Of a stretch of DNA of 64,000 bases, positions 9,393-18,428 are shown in pieces. The position numbers and the translations under genes are program-made. The first letter of the stretch is position 1, and the number at the start of each line of letters is the position of its first letter. The stretch comes from an uncultured Schlesneria sp. (GTDB lineage Bacteria > Planctomycetota > Planctomycetia > Planctomycetales > Planctomycetaceae), in the NCBI GenBank assembly GCA_903904835.1, contig CAIVEI010000113.1, positions 38,143 to 102,142 of the forward strand. Direction: 5' to 3'. The notes under the pieces are model-generated. The model worked only from the letters and a program-made list of their open reading frames with translations, did no database searches and had not been told where the DNA came from.

Positions 9393-10544
9393 TTAGAAGA
9401 TATCGGCCGGGTCAGCGGCTCGCAGTTTTCGCATCGCCATGGCTGCGGAGAAAATACACATCGTGATTGTTAATCCAAGTACCGAGGTGAGTCTGAACAT
9501 CGTCAGTGCCATTGGTAGTTGAGTCTCACGTGCCGCGATCTGATAAACGCACCATGAAAGCACCGTTCCGGGGAGGTAGCCCAACACAGCCAGGATCAGC
9601 GATTCCTGCATCACAAGTCGTAAGAGGTAATTGTCGGTAAAGCCGATTGCCTTAAGCGTTGCGAACTGAGGAAGATGGGTTGAAACTTCGGTGTAGAGAA
9701 TCTGGTACACGATCACAAACCCGATAAAGAATCCGACAGCAGTACCCAGGCCAAAGATAAAATTGATCGGTGCCCCTGTGTCGAGAAAGTGCTTTTCGAA
9801 GGCGATGAATTCTGCTTTTGTCAGAATTCGCATGTCGGTACCACACCAGCGAACCAGTTCGTCCCGAGCTGCCGCAGGATCGACGCCAGGCTTCAGCCTG
9901 ACCAAACCCAAATCAATGCTTCCGGGAATCCTGGGGAACAAACGAAGGAAGTTGGTGTCGGTCACAAACAGGTTTCCATCGACACCAAGCGTCACACCGA
10001 TTTCGGTACAGGCGGCAATCGTGATCTTCCTGCGATTAACTTCGACATCGACCCGTTCGCCCTTCGCCAGTGAGTCTGCGACCGGCCCGAACGTCGGCCT
10101 CGAACGTCGATCGAAAAGGCCCACATCGGGCTGCTGCAACTGGTGGACAGCGTCGGTGTAACCAGGAATCTGCAACATGTTTTCACCGGCCCCCAGGCCG
10201 TAAACCAGGATCTGACGTTCCGATTTGTCCCACGGATTTTTCCAGCGACCCGTCCCTAGATAGATGGCCTGGACCTCGGCGACCGCAGGGTGAGCAGGAA
10301 GCCGGTACAGCATTCGACGTGCAAATTGAGTTGGCGTGGCGAACGTCGGTGACTGCGGGCTGAGAACAACAAGATCCGCTGTTATCCGCTTGGGAACTGC
10401 CAGCGACGAATCGTATGCCGCGTTCAGAAACCCAAGCTGCACGAGCATCAGCAGGACGGCGACGACGACGCCGGCAGTCGCAACAATCAACTTGACTTTG
10501 CTGTGACTGAGTTGCTTCCAGGCGACTTGCCAACTGGACCGCAT
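9393..10544 (-). CDS. devC: ABC exporter permease, DevC/FtsX-like
   Basis: The 383-residue protein has the FtsX-family topology. One membrane helix lies near the N terminus (about 18-40, KLIVATAGVVVAVLLMLVQL) and a large extracytoplasmic domain follows. Three C-terminal helices come last (from about 260, beginning FIFGLGTAVGFFIGFVIVYQIL). The domain contains LVVLSPQSPTF, seen in DevC proteins. It sits between the HlyD protein gene (110 bp upstream) and the ATPase gene (about 13 bp downstream), and should form the membrane core of the exporter. The ATG at 10544 begins a natural N terminus (MRSSWQVAWKQL). Confidence 0.92.
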   Translation of the reverse strand: MRSSWQVAWKQLSHSKVKLIVATAGVVVAVLLMLVQLGFLNAAYDSSLAVPKRITADLVVLSPQSPTFATPTQFARRMLYRLPAHPAVAEVQAIYLGTGRWKNPWDKSERQILVYGLGAGENMLQIPGYTDAVHQLQQPDVGLFDRRSRPTFGPVADSLAKGERVDVEVNRRKITIAACTEIGVTLGVDGNLFVTDTNFLRLFPRIPGSIDLGLVRLKPGVDPAAARDELVRWCGTDMRILTKAEFIAFEKHFLDTGAPINFIFGLGTAVGFFIGFVIVYQILYTEVSTHLPQFATLKAIGFTDNYLLRLVMQESLILAVLGYLPGTVLSWCVYQIAARETQLPMALTMFRLTSVLGLTITMCIFSAAMAMRKLRAADPADIF

Positions 10545-10654
10545 AACCCGTTTCCTTCGCGTTCAAAAAATGCTTTTTCAGCGGTGCTGTCATTGTTCCG
10601 CATGCTGAAGGCCGTAACACATCAACTCAGATCTTGCTTCGAAGTGATTTTGAC

Positions 10655-11767
10655 TCATTCAGCCTTATTCAAATCAGTTTGGCCATCAAATGTGATTTCG
10701 CATCGTGCGTTGGAAAAGCCTGAAACTCGACTGCTGTCACTGCTATTGAGTCGAACGCGTACTTCGACGACGCGCGCATCGGTGTCGCTGACGGGGTCGT
10801 TGTTCAAGACGTCCTTTCGTCCGACAATCAAACCGATTTCTTCCACCTGACCAGCGACCGATATTGTCGAACCGGTCAGCTTTGCCTGTGCTGACTGGCC
10901 AATACGGATTCGCGAGATGTCCGCCTCATAGACTTCTGCAACGACATACATCAGATCGATCTGACCAATTTCCATGACCCCTTTATCACTGACCCGCTCC
11001 CCTGCCCTGGTATGGATTCTCAGGACGTGGCCATCGATCGGTGTCTTGATCAACGTCGCATCCAGGTCGGCTCGCGCCCTTGCTGCCGTTGCGATCGCAC
11101 TCTCAATCTCTCGTTGTTGTAAATCGATATCGACTTGACGGACTTCCTGCAGGCTTTCAAGAGTCGCTTGTGCTTGCTCAAGGTCTTGTTGCGAGCGTTC
11201 CACCTGAAGTTTACGTTGTTCGAAATCCGATTCAGAGATGGTCCGCGAGGCCGCCAGTTTACGAGACCGCTCGAGTTCGGCTTCGGCATTCTTGAGAACA
11301 AAGCGACACCGATTGACGGCTGACTGCTGCGCAAGAATGTCACCGGGTTTGGCCCCCGCCTTGATCTGCGACAACTTCGCCTGAGCCACTCGAACTCGCG
11401 CCTCTGCTTCGTCAAGTGCACTCTTTCGCCGGTCATGAGTGTCCAGCATGGCTACAACCTGCCCGGCGTGCAGCGCATCCCCTTCTTTGACGGTCAGTTG
11501 TTCGATCCTTGAACCCTCAGCCGCAGTAGGGCTCGACAGCCGAATCACTCGCGATTGCGGCTCCAATCGACCCAGCGAATGGACCTTGGTGGGGATAGTG
11601 GGGCCACGAAATGAAGATTCCGATAAGCGATCGGTTCGATCAGACTGATAGATGGCCAATGCCGTGCCGCCGATCACAACAACAAGTATCGCAGCGGCCC
11701 ACAGACATCGTAATTTGAAGCGAGATACCAATCGAGTTGAATTGGACTTGAGATTGGTTGTGCTCAT
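10655..11767 (-). CDS. HlyD-family membrane fusion protein, DevB-like
   Basis: The 370-residue adaptor has one N-terminal membrane anchor (about 24-45). A lipoyl-like half motif follows (IEQLTVKEGDALHAGQVVAMLDTHD). A long coiled coil spans about 115-215 and is rich in Ala, Glu, Gln and Arg. The returning lipoyl/barrel segment includes DATLIKTPIDGHVLRIHTR. Such proteins bridge the inner-membrane transporter to the outer membrane. Its start codon overlaps the stop of tetR (ATGA at 11764-11767), so the two are translationally coupled. A 110-bp gap separates it from the permease. Confidence 0.93.
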   Translation of the reverse strand: MSTTNLKSNSTRLVSRFKLRCLWAAAILVVVIGGTALAIYQSDRTDRLSESSFRGPTIPTKVHSLGRLEPQSRVIRLSSPTAAEGSRIEQLTVKEGDALHAGQVVAMLDTHDRRKSALDEAEARVRVAQAKLSQIKAGAKPGDILAQQSAVNRCRFVLKNAEAELERSRKLAASRTISESDFEQRKLQVERSQQDLEQAQATLESLQEVRQVDIDLQQREIESAIATAARARADLDATLIKTPIDGHVLRIHTRAGERVSDKGVMEIGQIDLMYVVAEVYEADISRIRIGQSAQAKLTGSTISVAGQVEEIGLIVGRKDVLNNDPVSDTDARVVEVRVRLNSSDSSRVSGFSNARCEITFDGQTDLNKAE

Positions 11768-12435
11768 GGAGAGCCTCTTTTCTTCGCAACGGGACGCTTT
11801 GCGGGAGCTTTCGTCGAGCGTTTTTTTGGTGCAGGAGAATCAACCGGCTGATACGTCTTCTCCCGAATGCGATTAAGTAGTTCCTGCCGTAACGGATCGG
11901 TGGGTGAAATCAGTCCAAACAAACCCCAGACAAACAACCCGTCAAGTGCCATCCATAAGAGCAACTGTTCCAGAGCCTGCGGATCCTCAGCCTGAATCCG
12001 ATCCCTCATCTGTTTTCCGAATGACCGTAGCGGCTCAAGCAGCGTTGGGTTGACCGCAACGGCGGCCAACAGTGATGCATGAAACTTCCCCATGCCGCTC
12101 ATCGCCAACAAAGGGTTTGACTCAGTCGCGTCGGCATTCTCTGCCGGTATCACGCAACTATCTAACAATGCCCGAACCCACCGTCCGTTTGGCTGAGGAT
12201 CAACAGCGACCTTCGCATTCAGTGTCTGTTCGACATGCAAAGCAAAATGTGTAATCAAACTACGGACGAGCTCTTCCTTGGAGGCAAAATGATAGATCAA
12301 TCCCCCCTTACTCACCCCTGCCTCACGGGCGACGTTATCGAGAGTCATCGACAACAACCCGTCTCGAGATGCGACCCGGATCGCTGCCTCAAGAATGGGC
12401 TCACGGGCTGATGCTTCTGGTTTGCGCTTGGCCAT
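11764..12435 (-). CDS. TetR-family repressor of the exporter operon
   Basis: The 223-residue protein has a classical TetR DNA-binding domain: EPILEAAIRVASRDGLLSMT followed by DNVAREAGVSKGGLIYHFAS, the helix-turn-helix ending in YHF. The ligand-binding part is less conserved, and the C terminus is a Lys/Pro/Ala-rich tail (SPAPKKRSTKAPAKR). It is first in a four-gene exporter operon and overlaps the HlyD gene by 4 nt. The promoter carries two matching palindromes, so autorepression relieved by a toxic or lipidic ligand is the natural model. The start at 12435 (MAKRKPEAS) has AAGGAAG upstream; the open frame extends 10 codons further but crosses the promoter. Confidence 0.92.
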   Translation of the reverse strand: MAKRKPEASAREPILEAAIRVASRDGLLSMTLDNVAREAGVSKGGLIYHFASKEELVRSLITHFALHVEQTLNAKVAVDPQPNGRWVRALLDSCVIPAENADATESNPLLAMSGMGKFHASLLAAVAVNPTLLEPLRSFGKQMRDRIQAEDPQALEQLLLWMALDGLFVWGLFGLISPTDPLRQELLNRIREKTYQPVDSPAPKKRSTKAPAKRPVAKKRGSP

Positions 12436-12466
12436 TTGCAACCACTTCCTTGCCGAGTAAAACAAA

Positions 12467-12517
12467 ACCGACCGGTTGGTGTTGTTTTACTATACCAACT
12501 GGTCGGTATCATGGCAA
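12467..12517 (-). promoter_or_regulatory. sigma70-type promoter with two TetR operators
   Basis: Reading the minus strand, a -35 TTGCCA (12512-12517) and a -10 TATAGT (12489-12494) are separated by exactly 17 nt. The near-palindrome ATACCAACTGGTCGGTAT (12492-12509, plus-strand sequence) fills the spacer. A second, inverted copy of its core, ACCGACCGGTTGGT, lies at 12467-12480, just past the likely transcription start. Arms 12467-12480 and 12494-12507 match at 13 of 14 positions when inverted. Binding of the TetR protein would block polymerase directly. Confidence 0.85.
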
Positions 12518-12716
12518 GTGCAGCATGAGCAAATCCAGGCGGCAAATGGCTTGGATTCGGAAAACACCGATGACGAATTGGCATCAGGCAATCCGACGCA
12601 ACCCAACCGCTCCTGCGGCGGTGGTAAACGGGCCTTTGCACCAGCACGCGCCACCATTCATCGACACGACCTGATTCAATTCCCCAAGTCGTTGCCGACA
12701 ACTGCAATTCGCGTGG

Positions 12717-12751
12717 TGTGCCACTGCATCGGCGTCTTCGCAGACGCAGTG
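12717..12751. repeat. GTGCCACTGC hairpin repeat
   Basis: The sequence begins TGTGCCACTGC and folds into a stem GCGTCT/AGACGC (12732-12747), nested in CACTGC...GCAGTG. The same opening occurs near 52930 and 61664. It lies in the 284-bp gap between the tetR promoter and the redoxin gene, which holds nothing else I recognise. It might also help end transcription of the redoxin gene. Confidence 0.55.
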
Positions 12752-12791
12752 TCTTCTCTTTTTCGATTGTCTCGATAGGCCAACGCACAAA

Positions 12792-13373
12792 TCACTTTGC
12801 CAGCAAGTCGAAGATCTGGTCGACGTTGTCATACGGCTTCGGAATCGGACCGACATGCGCAACCTGCCCCTTGCGGTCAATGAAAAAGACGCCAGAAAGA
12901 GGTGCTTCCTTGACGGGGTCGAGTCTACCCCAGTGGCGATGGATTCGAAGTGTTCCTTCGGGGGACTGAGGATCAACATCCGAAACGAGTGGAAATGGAA
13001 ACTCCCCCCCTGCTCTTTCCATGGCCGTGCGATTGACTTGGGGGATAGAAGCAGTCACTCCCACAACTTTTACATCATTCGCTTGAAGCTCGGCAAAACG
13101 ATCTCGCAATTTCAACAAATCAGGATCATTGTCAGCACCTCGTTCCCCGTCAAAGAAGACGACGATGATGCGATGTCGGCCCAGCCAGGCGGCCAGCCGC
13201 ACGAGGTGGCTGTCCGAATCCAATGCTTCAAATCCCGGTGCAGGACGCATCGTCCTGGCCGCCTCAACCTGCTCAAGATAGGTCTGCGGATGGTTATTCT
13301 TGATTCGCATCACACACACCGCAGCGATCAACACGCCAGCAGCGATTACAAACAAGAACTTTCGATCTCTCAT
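12792..13373 (-). CDS. membrane-anchored redoxin-like protein lacking the catalytic cysteine
   Basis: This 193-residue protein has an N-terminal membrane anchor (FLFVIAAGVLIAAVCVM) and a thioredoxin-fold AhpC/TSA-like domain: PAPGFEALDSDSHLVRLAAW, then RIIVVFFDGERGADNDPDLL, then LSGVFFIDRKGQVAHVG. Where active family members have a Cys after the FF strand (peroxidatic Cys or CxxC) this one has GERGADND. The only cysteine is in the membrane segment. It is probably not a thiol enzyme as such. The start at 13373 overlaps the stop of the hydrolase gene (ATGA), indicating translational coupling. Confidence 0.8.
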   Translation of the reverse strand: MRDRKFLFVIAAGVLIAAVCVMRIKNNHPQTYLEQVEAARTMRPAPGFEALDSDSHLVRLAAWLGRHRIIVVFFDGERGADNDPDLLKLRDRFAELQANDVKVVGVTASIPQVNRTAMERAGGEFPFPLVSDVDPQSPEGTLRIHRHWGRLDPVKEAPLSGVFFIDRKGQVAHVGPIPKPYDNVDQIFDLLAK

Positions 13374-14395
13374 GAAGTCGTCCAATCAATCACCTGGCGG
13401 TCCAGCCAGGTCGGGCCGTTAGTTGTTACAAAACCCAAGTGCCCGCCGTGCCTGGGGGCTCGTAATTCAGTTGTTGGTGATAATATGGCGTTTGCAAAGG
13501 GTCCAAAGGGGACAACGGGGTCATCCTGTGCAGCGATAATCAATGTCGGGACTGTAATTCCCGGCAAAAACTGTTTGGCGCTAGCTAGTGAATAATAGTC
13601 GGCCGCCGATGCAAAACCACAAACGGGTGCGGTAAAGGTTTCGTCAAATTCCCGCATCGAACGAGGCGGCCGAGTAAACCAGCCGTCCGGGATGATGGCG
13701 TCGGGTCTGACGAGTTGGCGATGTTGTATGTTGCGAATACATGTCTTCGCAAAATAGGCGTCGTAAACGCGAGCCCAGCCAGTGTTGATATATTCGATCG
13801 TCTCTGAAAGGTCGATTGGCGGACAGACTGCGACGGCTCGGATGACCCCATCGATCGTGCTGGATTCCCCCAGCAGCTTGAGTGCGACGTTGCCGCCCAT
13901 TGAAAAGCCGATCAAACAGACTGGCGATGACGGACAACGGCTTTGCACCTGTGTAATCGCGGCCCGCAGGTCGTCAGATCGGCCACTATGATACGGCAGT
14001 CGGGCCAATGACATGCCCGCTCCGCAACCTCGCCAGTCCAGTCGAAATGTTCTCACGTTCTGGCGGCATAATTGATTCGCGATACGTTGCATGTAGGGAC
14101 TGGCATGAGAGCCGGCGAGCCCATGTAATAGCAGAGCGACCCGATCACCCGGTCTCCAGTTCTCGGGACATTCGTCATGATAGACCAGCCGATCACCGTC
14201 ATCGACCACCACTTCACCTACGGTTGAGACGGACGTTGTCAGGCCGCTTCGATCTTTCGTGCGACCAAACAAATAGGTCCCCGCCAATGTTTGGATATGA
14301 CCGTTTCGAAAAATCCACGGGGGCTGAAATAAATGGCTTGTTTCAGCCAGCCCAACAATTGGTATGGAAGAAGGCTCGGGCGGCGTCGCAGTCAT
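13370..14395 (-). CDS. alpha/beta hydrolase of the YheT/COG0429 type
   Basis: The 341-residue protein matches predicted hydrolases of the YheT group. It opens PPWIFRNGHIQTLAGTYLFG, the hallmark N terminus. It continues with VALLLHGLAGSHASPYMQRI (oxyanion region), nucleophile elbow CLIGFSMGGNVALK, and late acid and histidine regions (AAQDDPVVPFG and RHGGHLGF). Substrates in this family are short esters or lipids; the specific one is unknown. The frame is open for 67 more codons upstream but conserved sequence begins after the ATG at 14395. It is co-transcribed with the redoxin gene by ATGA overlap. Confidence 0.88.
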   Translation of the reverse strand: MTATPPEPSSIPIVGLAETSHLFQPPWIFRNGHIQTLAGTYLFGRTKDRSGLTTSVSTVGEVVVDDGDRLVYHDECPENWRPGDRVALLLHGLAGSHASPYMQRIANQLCRQNVRTFRLDWRGCGAGMSLARLPYHSGRSDDLRAAITQVQSRCPSSPVCLIGFSMGGNVALKLLGESSTIDGVIRAVAVCPPIDLSETIEYINTGWARVYDAYFAKTCIRNIQHRQLVRPDAIIPDGWFTRPPRSMREFDETFTAPVCGFASAADYYSLASAKQFLPGITVPTLIIAAQDDPVVPFGPFANAILSPTTELRAPRHGGHLGFVTTNGPTWLDRQVIDWTTS

Positions 14396-14710
14396 AAGCG
14401 ACTGAAATCCTCTGGGTTTGGTCGGTTCGTGTGCTATGTCCTCGACCGGGAGAGACCGACTCGGGCATTGTCCCGATAATCTACCACGCCGAACATCGAG
14501 AAACAATCTGTACATCGCAGCAATCGCCGTTCCAAAGTGGCCTCGACAGGTGTACGTCGGAGGATCAGAAGATGAAGGGAGTGTGTGTTTCTTCACAGAC
14601 CCGGTCTCAGTCTCAGAAAATGATCTCTGAAGGTTTGGAATCTCTCAGGCTGGCTTTTAGAATCCGCCTGCGTTGACTTCGACTGATCCCACTCGCGATT
14701 TAAAAAGGTC
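14396..14710. other. divergent intergenic region
   Basis: This 315-bp gap separates the minus-strand hydrolase gene and the plus-strand PHP hydrolase gene. It should contain both promoters. No repeat, RNA gene or protein is recognisable; open frames here are extensions of the flanking genes or chance. Confidence 0.45.
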
Positions 14711-17296
14711 ATGCTGATGAAGTCGTTATTCGCCGTCATGGGAACAGCACTTCTGCTCGTTCTTGCGGTTGGACTGGGTGCTGCCAGACAAGTGACCACA
14801 GTTGGTGACAAGCCCGTTGAGATCGCCGTGCTGACGGAAGCGACTTGGGAAAGATTTTTGCCTGAGGGAAAAGAGGTTGACGCCATCTATGGTGACGTCG
14901 TGTTGCGAAACGGCTATGTCTCTGCGGTGATCGCTCAGCCTCTGGCAACCCGGCACGCCAACATGACCGTTCGGGATGTGGCCGGTGCAATTATCGATTT
15001 CACAGTCCTGTCGTTGCCGAATGATCAGCTTGCTGCCTTTTATCCAGGAAAGAAGGTGTTCCCCTACCGGACGCTGACGGCACTCGATAACAACGGTAAA
15101 GATTTTTCGATAGAGGCACCGATTGCATCGCAGAAGTCTATTGCTGTTGCCGTCAAAGCGGATGGAAATGACGAACGTCCTGAAGCGGTTGTGCGTTACG
15201 AATTGGGTCCGTCAGATCGGTTTTTGACCGTGACGACGACTTATACGAACCATACTTCACAAGTTCTGTCCGTCACGCTCGAAGATGAATTCCGGGCCGA
15301 TGGCGGCAAGGAAGAGATGTCACGTACTCCCAATGGAACAGTCGATCGATTCTGGCTCGAAGACCGTTTCTGGGCTCAAGCGTATGGACTCGATGCCGAA
15401 GGCTACAAACTTCAACTGACCAGCGATCCGAAGGTCACGTCGATCCGTTATGAAAACAAAGAAGGTTCGTCAAAGATCACTTTGGAACCGGGCAAGTCAT
15501 ATCAACTGAAACGCCGCTTTTATCCCGGCGCAAATCTTGTCGCTGTAAATGCGATTGCAGCAAACCTGGCTCCGTCCAATTCGACAGCGATCCCGATTGC
15601 CGTCAGAAACAAAAGTAGTCGATCACTACCCAAAACATTGATCGAATTCAAAAAGGGCGAGATTTCCTACGGAACCGTTCGAACCGACGCCGAAGGGATG
15701 GCTTCAGTCGTACTTCCAAACGAAGAACTGACGGCCGACGTTTTCGCCTTTGGACGGAAGATTGCATCGAGTCTTGCTGTACCGATCAGCCCTCGTCCTC
15801 TGGTGCTGACAGTCGATTTCGATCCTGGAGTAGTCTCGGCCACCATCACAGACGGCGATGGTCGATTGATTCCCTGCAAAGTCGAATTCAAGCAGCTCGG
15901 CGACGATTCCAAACTGGATTTCGGTCCCGAGACGGGTGAGTTCTCCGTTCGAAACCTGGTCTACACGGCCAGTGGGAAATTTCAACGACCGATACCATCC
16001 GGCAAATATGCCGTGGCAATCAGTCACGGCCCTGAGTTTGACGCGGTGTTTACAGAGGTGACCGTTCAGCCTGATGAAACCGTTCCGCTCGTCGCAAAAC
16101 TGATTCGGACGGTTGAAACACCGGGTTGGGTCAGCGGCGAATTTCACAGTCACAGCAGTCCGTCTGGCGATAATACGTCAAGTCAACTTGGGCGAGTCCT
16201 GAATCTCGCTGCGGAACAGATCGAATTCGCGCCGTGTACCGAACACAACAGGGTCAGCACCTATCAGCCGCACATCGACCGATTAGGACTCCGTTCACAG
16301 TTGGCGACGGTATCAGGGATCGAAATGACAGGAGTCCCCCTCCCCTTAAACCATCAGAACGCATTCCCGATGAAACTGACTCCGCGAACGCAAGACGGCG
16401 GAGGGCCGATCGCAGGCCCTGATCTGGAAACCCAGATTGAGCGATTGGCGTTGCATGACGATCGCAGTGAAAAGTTGATTCAGGTCAATCATCCCGATAT
16501 CGGCTGGATGTTTTATGATAAAGATGGAGATGGCAAACCGGACAGCGGATTCGAGCGGGCATTTCCATTCATGGACGTGATCGAAATTCACCCGATCGAC
16601 CGCGTGCTGAATCTCGGCCCATTCACCGAGATTGAAGGTAAACAATATCACAACACGATTTTCAATTGGTTGCAGTTGCTGAACCAGGGTTTTCGGATTT
16701 ATGGCGTCGTAAACACCGACGCTCACTACAACTTCCACGGATCGGGTTGGCTGAGGAATTGGATTCAGTCGTCGACCGACGACCCAGCCAAGATCGACAC
16801 GATGGAAATGGTGCGTGCCGCCGAGCGAGGCCGATTGGTCATGTCGAACGGGCCGTATCTTGAAGTCACCGCTCAGGAGTCGGGCAAGCCAGACGTTCAC
16901 GTTGCTGGACAAGATCTGAAAGCGATGTCTGGCAAGGTGTCGCTAAAGGTCCGCGTACAATGTCCAAACTGGCTGGACGTTAATCGCGTCTTCGTGCTGG
17001 TCAATGGGCGTATTCACGAAACGCATAACTACTCTCGCGAGAAAACACCGGACGCTTTTCGCGGCGGTATCGTGAAATTCGAAAGAACACTCGATCTCGA
17101 ATTGAAATCCGACGCCCATCTCATCGTGGCAACAGGCAATTCAGCCGGAAACCTCCTCTCGATCTACGGTTTGGAATACGGCAAGTCACAACCTGCTGCA
17201 ATGACAAATCCAATCTTCGTCGACATCAACGGTGACGGCTTCCAGCCAAACAAAGACACCCTCGACGCACCCTTGCCGGCAAAATTTCCCAGGTAA
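14711..17296 (+). CDS. secreted CehA/McbA-family PHP metallohydrolase
   Basis: The 861-residue protein carries a signal peptide (MKSLFAVMGTALLLVLAVGL) and a long beta-rich N-terminal half with carboxypeptidase-regulatory-like segments. From about residue 470 there is a PHP phosphoesterase domain: GEFHSHSS (metal HxH, about 478-480), CTEHNR (about 509), and NTDAHYNFHG (about 669). This corresponds to the CehA/McbA group, known for carbamate and phosphoester hydrolases. The natural substrate here is unknown and likely extracellular. AAAGGT precedes two in-frame ATGs (14711, 14717); either may be used. Twelve asparagine/aspartate-rich residues near the end (DINGDGFQPNKD) resemble a dockerin-like calcium loop. 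Confidence 0.87.
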   Translation: MLMKSLFAVMGTALLLVLAVGLGAARQVTTVGDKPVEIAVLTEATWERFLPEGKEVDAIYGDVVLRNGYVSAVIAQPLATRHANMTVRDVAGAIIDFTVLSLPNDQLAAFYPGKKVFPYRTLTALDNNGKDFSIEAPIASQKSIAVAVKADGNDERPEAVVRYELGPSDRFLTVTTTYTNHTSQVLSVTLEDEFRADGGKEEMSRTPNGTVDRFWLEDRFWAQAYGLDAEGYKLQLTSDPKVTSIRYENKEGSSKITLEPGKSYQLKRRFYPGANLVAVNAIAANLAPSNSTAIPIAVRNKSSRSLPKTLIEFKKGEISYGTVRTDAEGMASVVLPNEELTADVFAFGRKIASSLAVPISPRPLVLTVDFDPGVVSATITDGDGRLIPCKVEFKQLGDDSKLDFGPETGEFSVRNLVYTASGKFQRPIPSGKYAVAISHGPEFDAVFTEVTVQPDETVPLVAKLIRTVETPGWVSGEFHSHSSPSGDNTSSQLGRVLNLAAEQIEFAPCTEHNRVSTYQPHIDRLGLRSQLATVSGIEMTGVPLPLNHQNAFPMKLTPRTQDGGGPIAGPDLETQIERLALHDDRSEKLIQVNHPDIGWMFYDKDGDGKPDSGFERAFPFMDVIEIHPIDRVLNLGPFTEIEGKQYHNTIFNWLQLLNQGFRIYGVVNTDAHYNFHGSGWLRNWIQSSTDDPAKIDTMEMVRAAERGRLVMSNGPYLEVTAQESGKPDVHVAGQDLKAMSGKVSLKVRVQCPNWLDVNRVFVLVNGRIHETHNYSREKTPDAFRGGIVKFERTLDLELKSDAHLIVATGNSAGNLLSIYGLEYGKSQPAAMTNPIFVDINGDGFQPNKDTLDAPLPAKFPR

Positions 17297-17345
17297 CTCA
17301 AAAAAAGAGTGAACCGAAACGGCTTCAGCTTCGGCTGACTGGCAA

Positions 17346-17903
17346 ATGGACGTCGAACCACGAAAAACTCGCGATGCCTGGCTGGCTCTGAGATGTCAAC
17401 TCGGAGAATCGCTGGCGTTTCGTGAGCTGGTCGCCGAGTTCGAACGACCATTGGCCTATTTTGTGACCAAGATGATCGGCGATCAGGACGCTGCCTGGGA
17501 TGTGCTTCAACTCGTCTGGATTCGTGCCTTTCAACAAATTCGCCGATTGCAGAATCCAGAGCAGGTTCGTGCCTGGCTTTATGGGATCGCGCACGGACTG
17601 GCGGTAGATCATCTGCGAAAGCGGGATTCCCTTCGACGTATCGAACGTGAATACGCTGAAGAACATCCCGAAGAAACGGATGACAAACCCACTTTTAACA
17701 CGGAAGAGGTCGCTACCGTCCATCAGGCTCTGGATCAATTAGACCTGAGGCTGCGTGAAGTCTTGACACTGTATTTCATCGAAGATTTGACGATTGCCGA
17801 AGTGGCCGGGATCGTTGGTGTTCCCGAGGGAACCGTGAAGTCCCGGCTGTATCACGCCCGTCAGGCGCTGCGTGAACGACTGAAAGGTATGAACCATGAG
17901 TGA
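17346..17903 (+). CDS. ECF RNA polymerase sigma factor
   Basis: The 185-residue protein has region 2 (FRELVAEFERPLAYFVTKMI...DAAWDVLQLVWIRAFQQI, about 20-75) and region 4 (ALDQLDLRLREVLTLYFIED, then VPEGTVKSRLYHARQALRERL, about 120-180). Regions 1.1 and 3 are absent, as in ECF factors. It recognises alternative promoters in response to an envelope or extracytoplasmic signal. The stop overlaps the start of the next gene by 8 nt, so the small membrane protein is likely its regulatory partner. No strong ribosome binding site is visible before the ATG. Confidence 0.93.
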   Translation: MDVEPRKTRDAWLALRCQLGESLAFRELVAEFERPLAYFVTKMIGDQDAAWDVLQLVWIRAFQQIRRLQNPEQVRAWLYGIAHGLAVDHLRKRDSLRRIEREYAEEHPEETDDKPTFNTEEVATVHQALDQLDLRLREVLTLYFIEDLTIAEVAGIVGVPEGTVKSRLYHARQALRERLKGMNHE

Positions 17904-18312
17904 ATCGCCAAACAAGATTCGCGAGCAATTACTGGCTCAAAATGAGCCGACTCGCGAACGGCGTCTTAAGTACGAAAAGGAGACTCAAGCCATGTTGAAT
18001 GAACTCGAAGTCGGATTCCGTCGTGAAAAATGGGGCACAGGAATTCTCTGGGTTTATGCCACGTTTTTCATGACGGTCGCGCTGCTTGTTACCGGTTATC
18101 GAAATCAGGTCCAGCCAGAAATTTCCATACTGGCGTTTGCATTCACGTTACTGATTATGGGTGCGGTGGAACTCATCAAGCATTTCATTAATCGGAGTCG
18201 TGTCGAGGTTTTGAAAGAATTAAAAGCCATGCAGATGCAAGTCTTCGAACTCGAATCGCTGATGCCGAAGCACTCCCGACAGAACGGCGGCGAGAAACAG
18301 CGAACGGATTGA
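17896..18312 (+). CDS. small two-helix membrane protein coupled to sigma factor
   Basis: The 138-residue protein has a charged N-terminal stretch (about 1-42, with a Lys/Glu/Arg-rich helix). Two membrane helices follow, at about 48-68 (GILWVYATFFMTVALLVTGY) and 77-98 (ISILAFAFTLLIMGAVELI). The C terminus is a coiled coil (VEVLKELKAMQMQVFELESL). The reading frame overlaps the sigma gene by 8 nt. I recognise no anti-sigma zinc motif. By position it may hold the sigma factor at the membrane, but that is inference. Confidence 0.75.
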   Translation: MSESPNKIREQLLAQNEPTRERRLKYEKETQAMLNELEVGFRREKWGTGILWVYATFFMTVALLVTGYRNQVQPEISILAFAFTLLIMGAVELIKHFINRSRVEVLKELKAMQMQVFELESLMPKHSRQNGGEKQRTD

Positions 18313-18370
18313 GCCTACGCGGTCTTGAAAACGGCAGTCTCCGCAATGCTCACCGGCGGTTTTACGGATT

Positions 18371-18394
18371 CGTAGCTTGGGCTTTAGCCCGAGC
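18371..18394. repeat. REP-like palindrome (GGGCTTTAGCCC)
   Basis: CGTAGCTTGGGCTTTAGCCCG is one member of a dispersed family, with copies at 18744-18762, 38438-38462, 53017-53084 and 54326-54350. All share GTAG...GGGCT-T-AGCCC. It lies 60 bp past the stop of the membrane protein gene. Confidence 0.6.
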
Positions 18395-18428
18395 AAACCT
18401 CAATGACGCCTGCCCGACGCGCCAGCGG

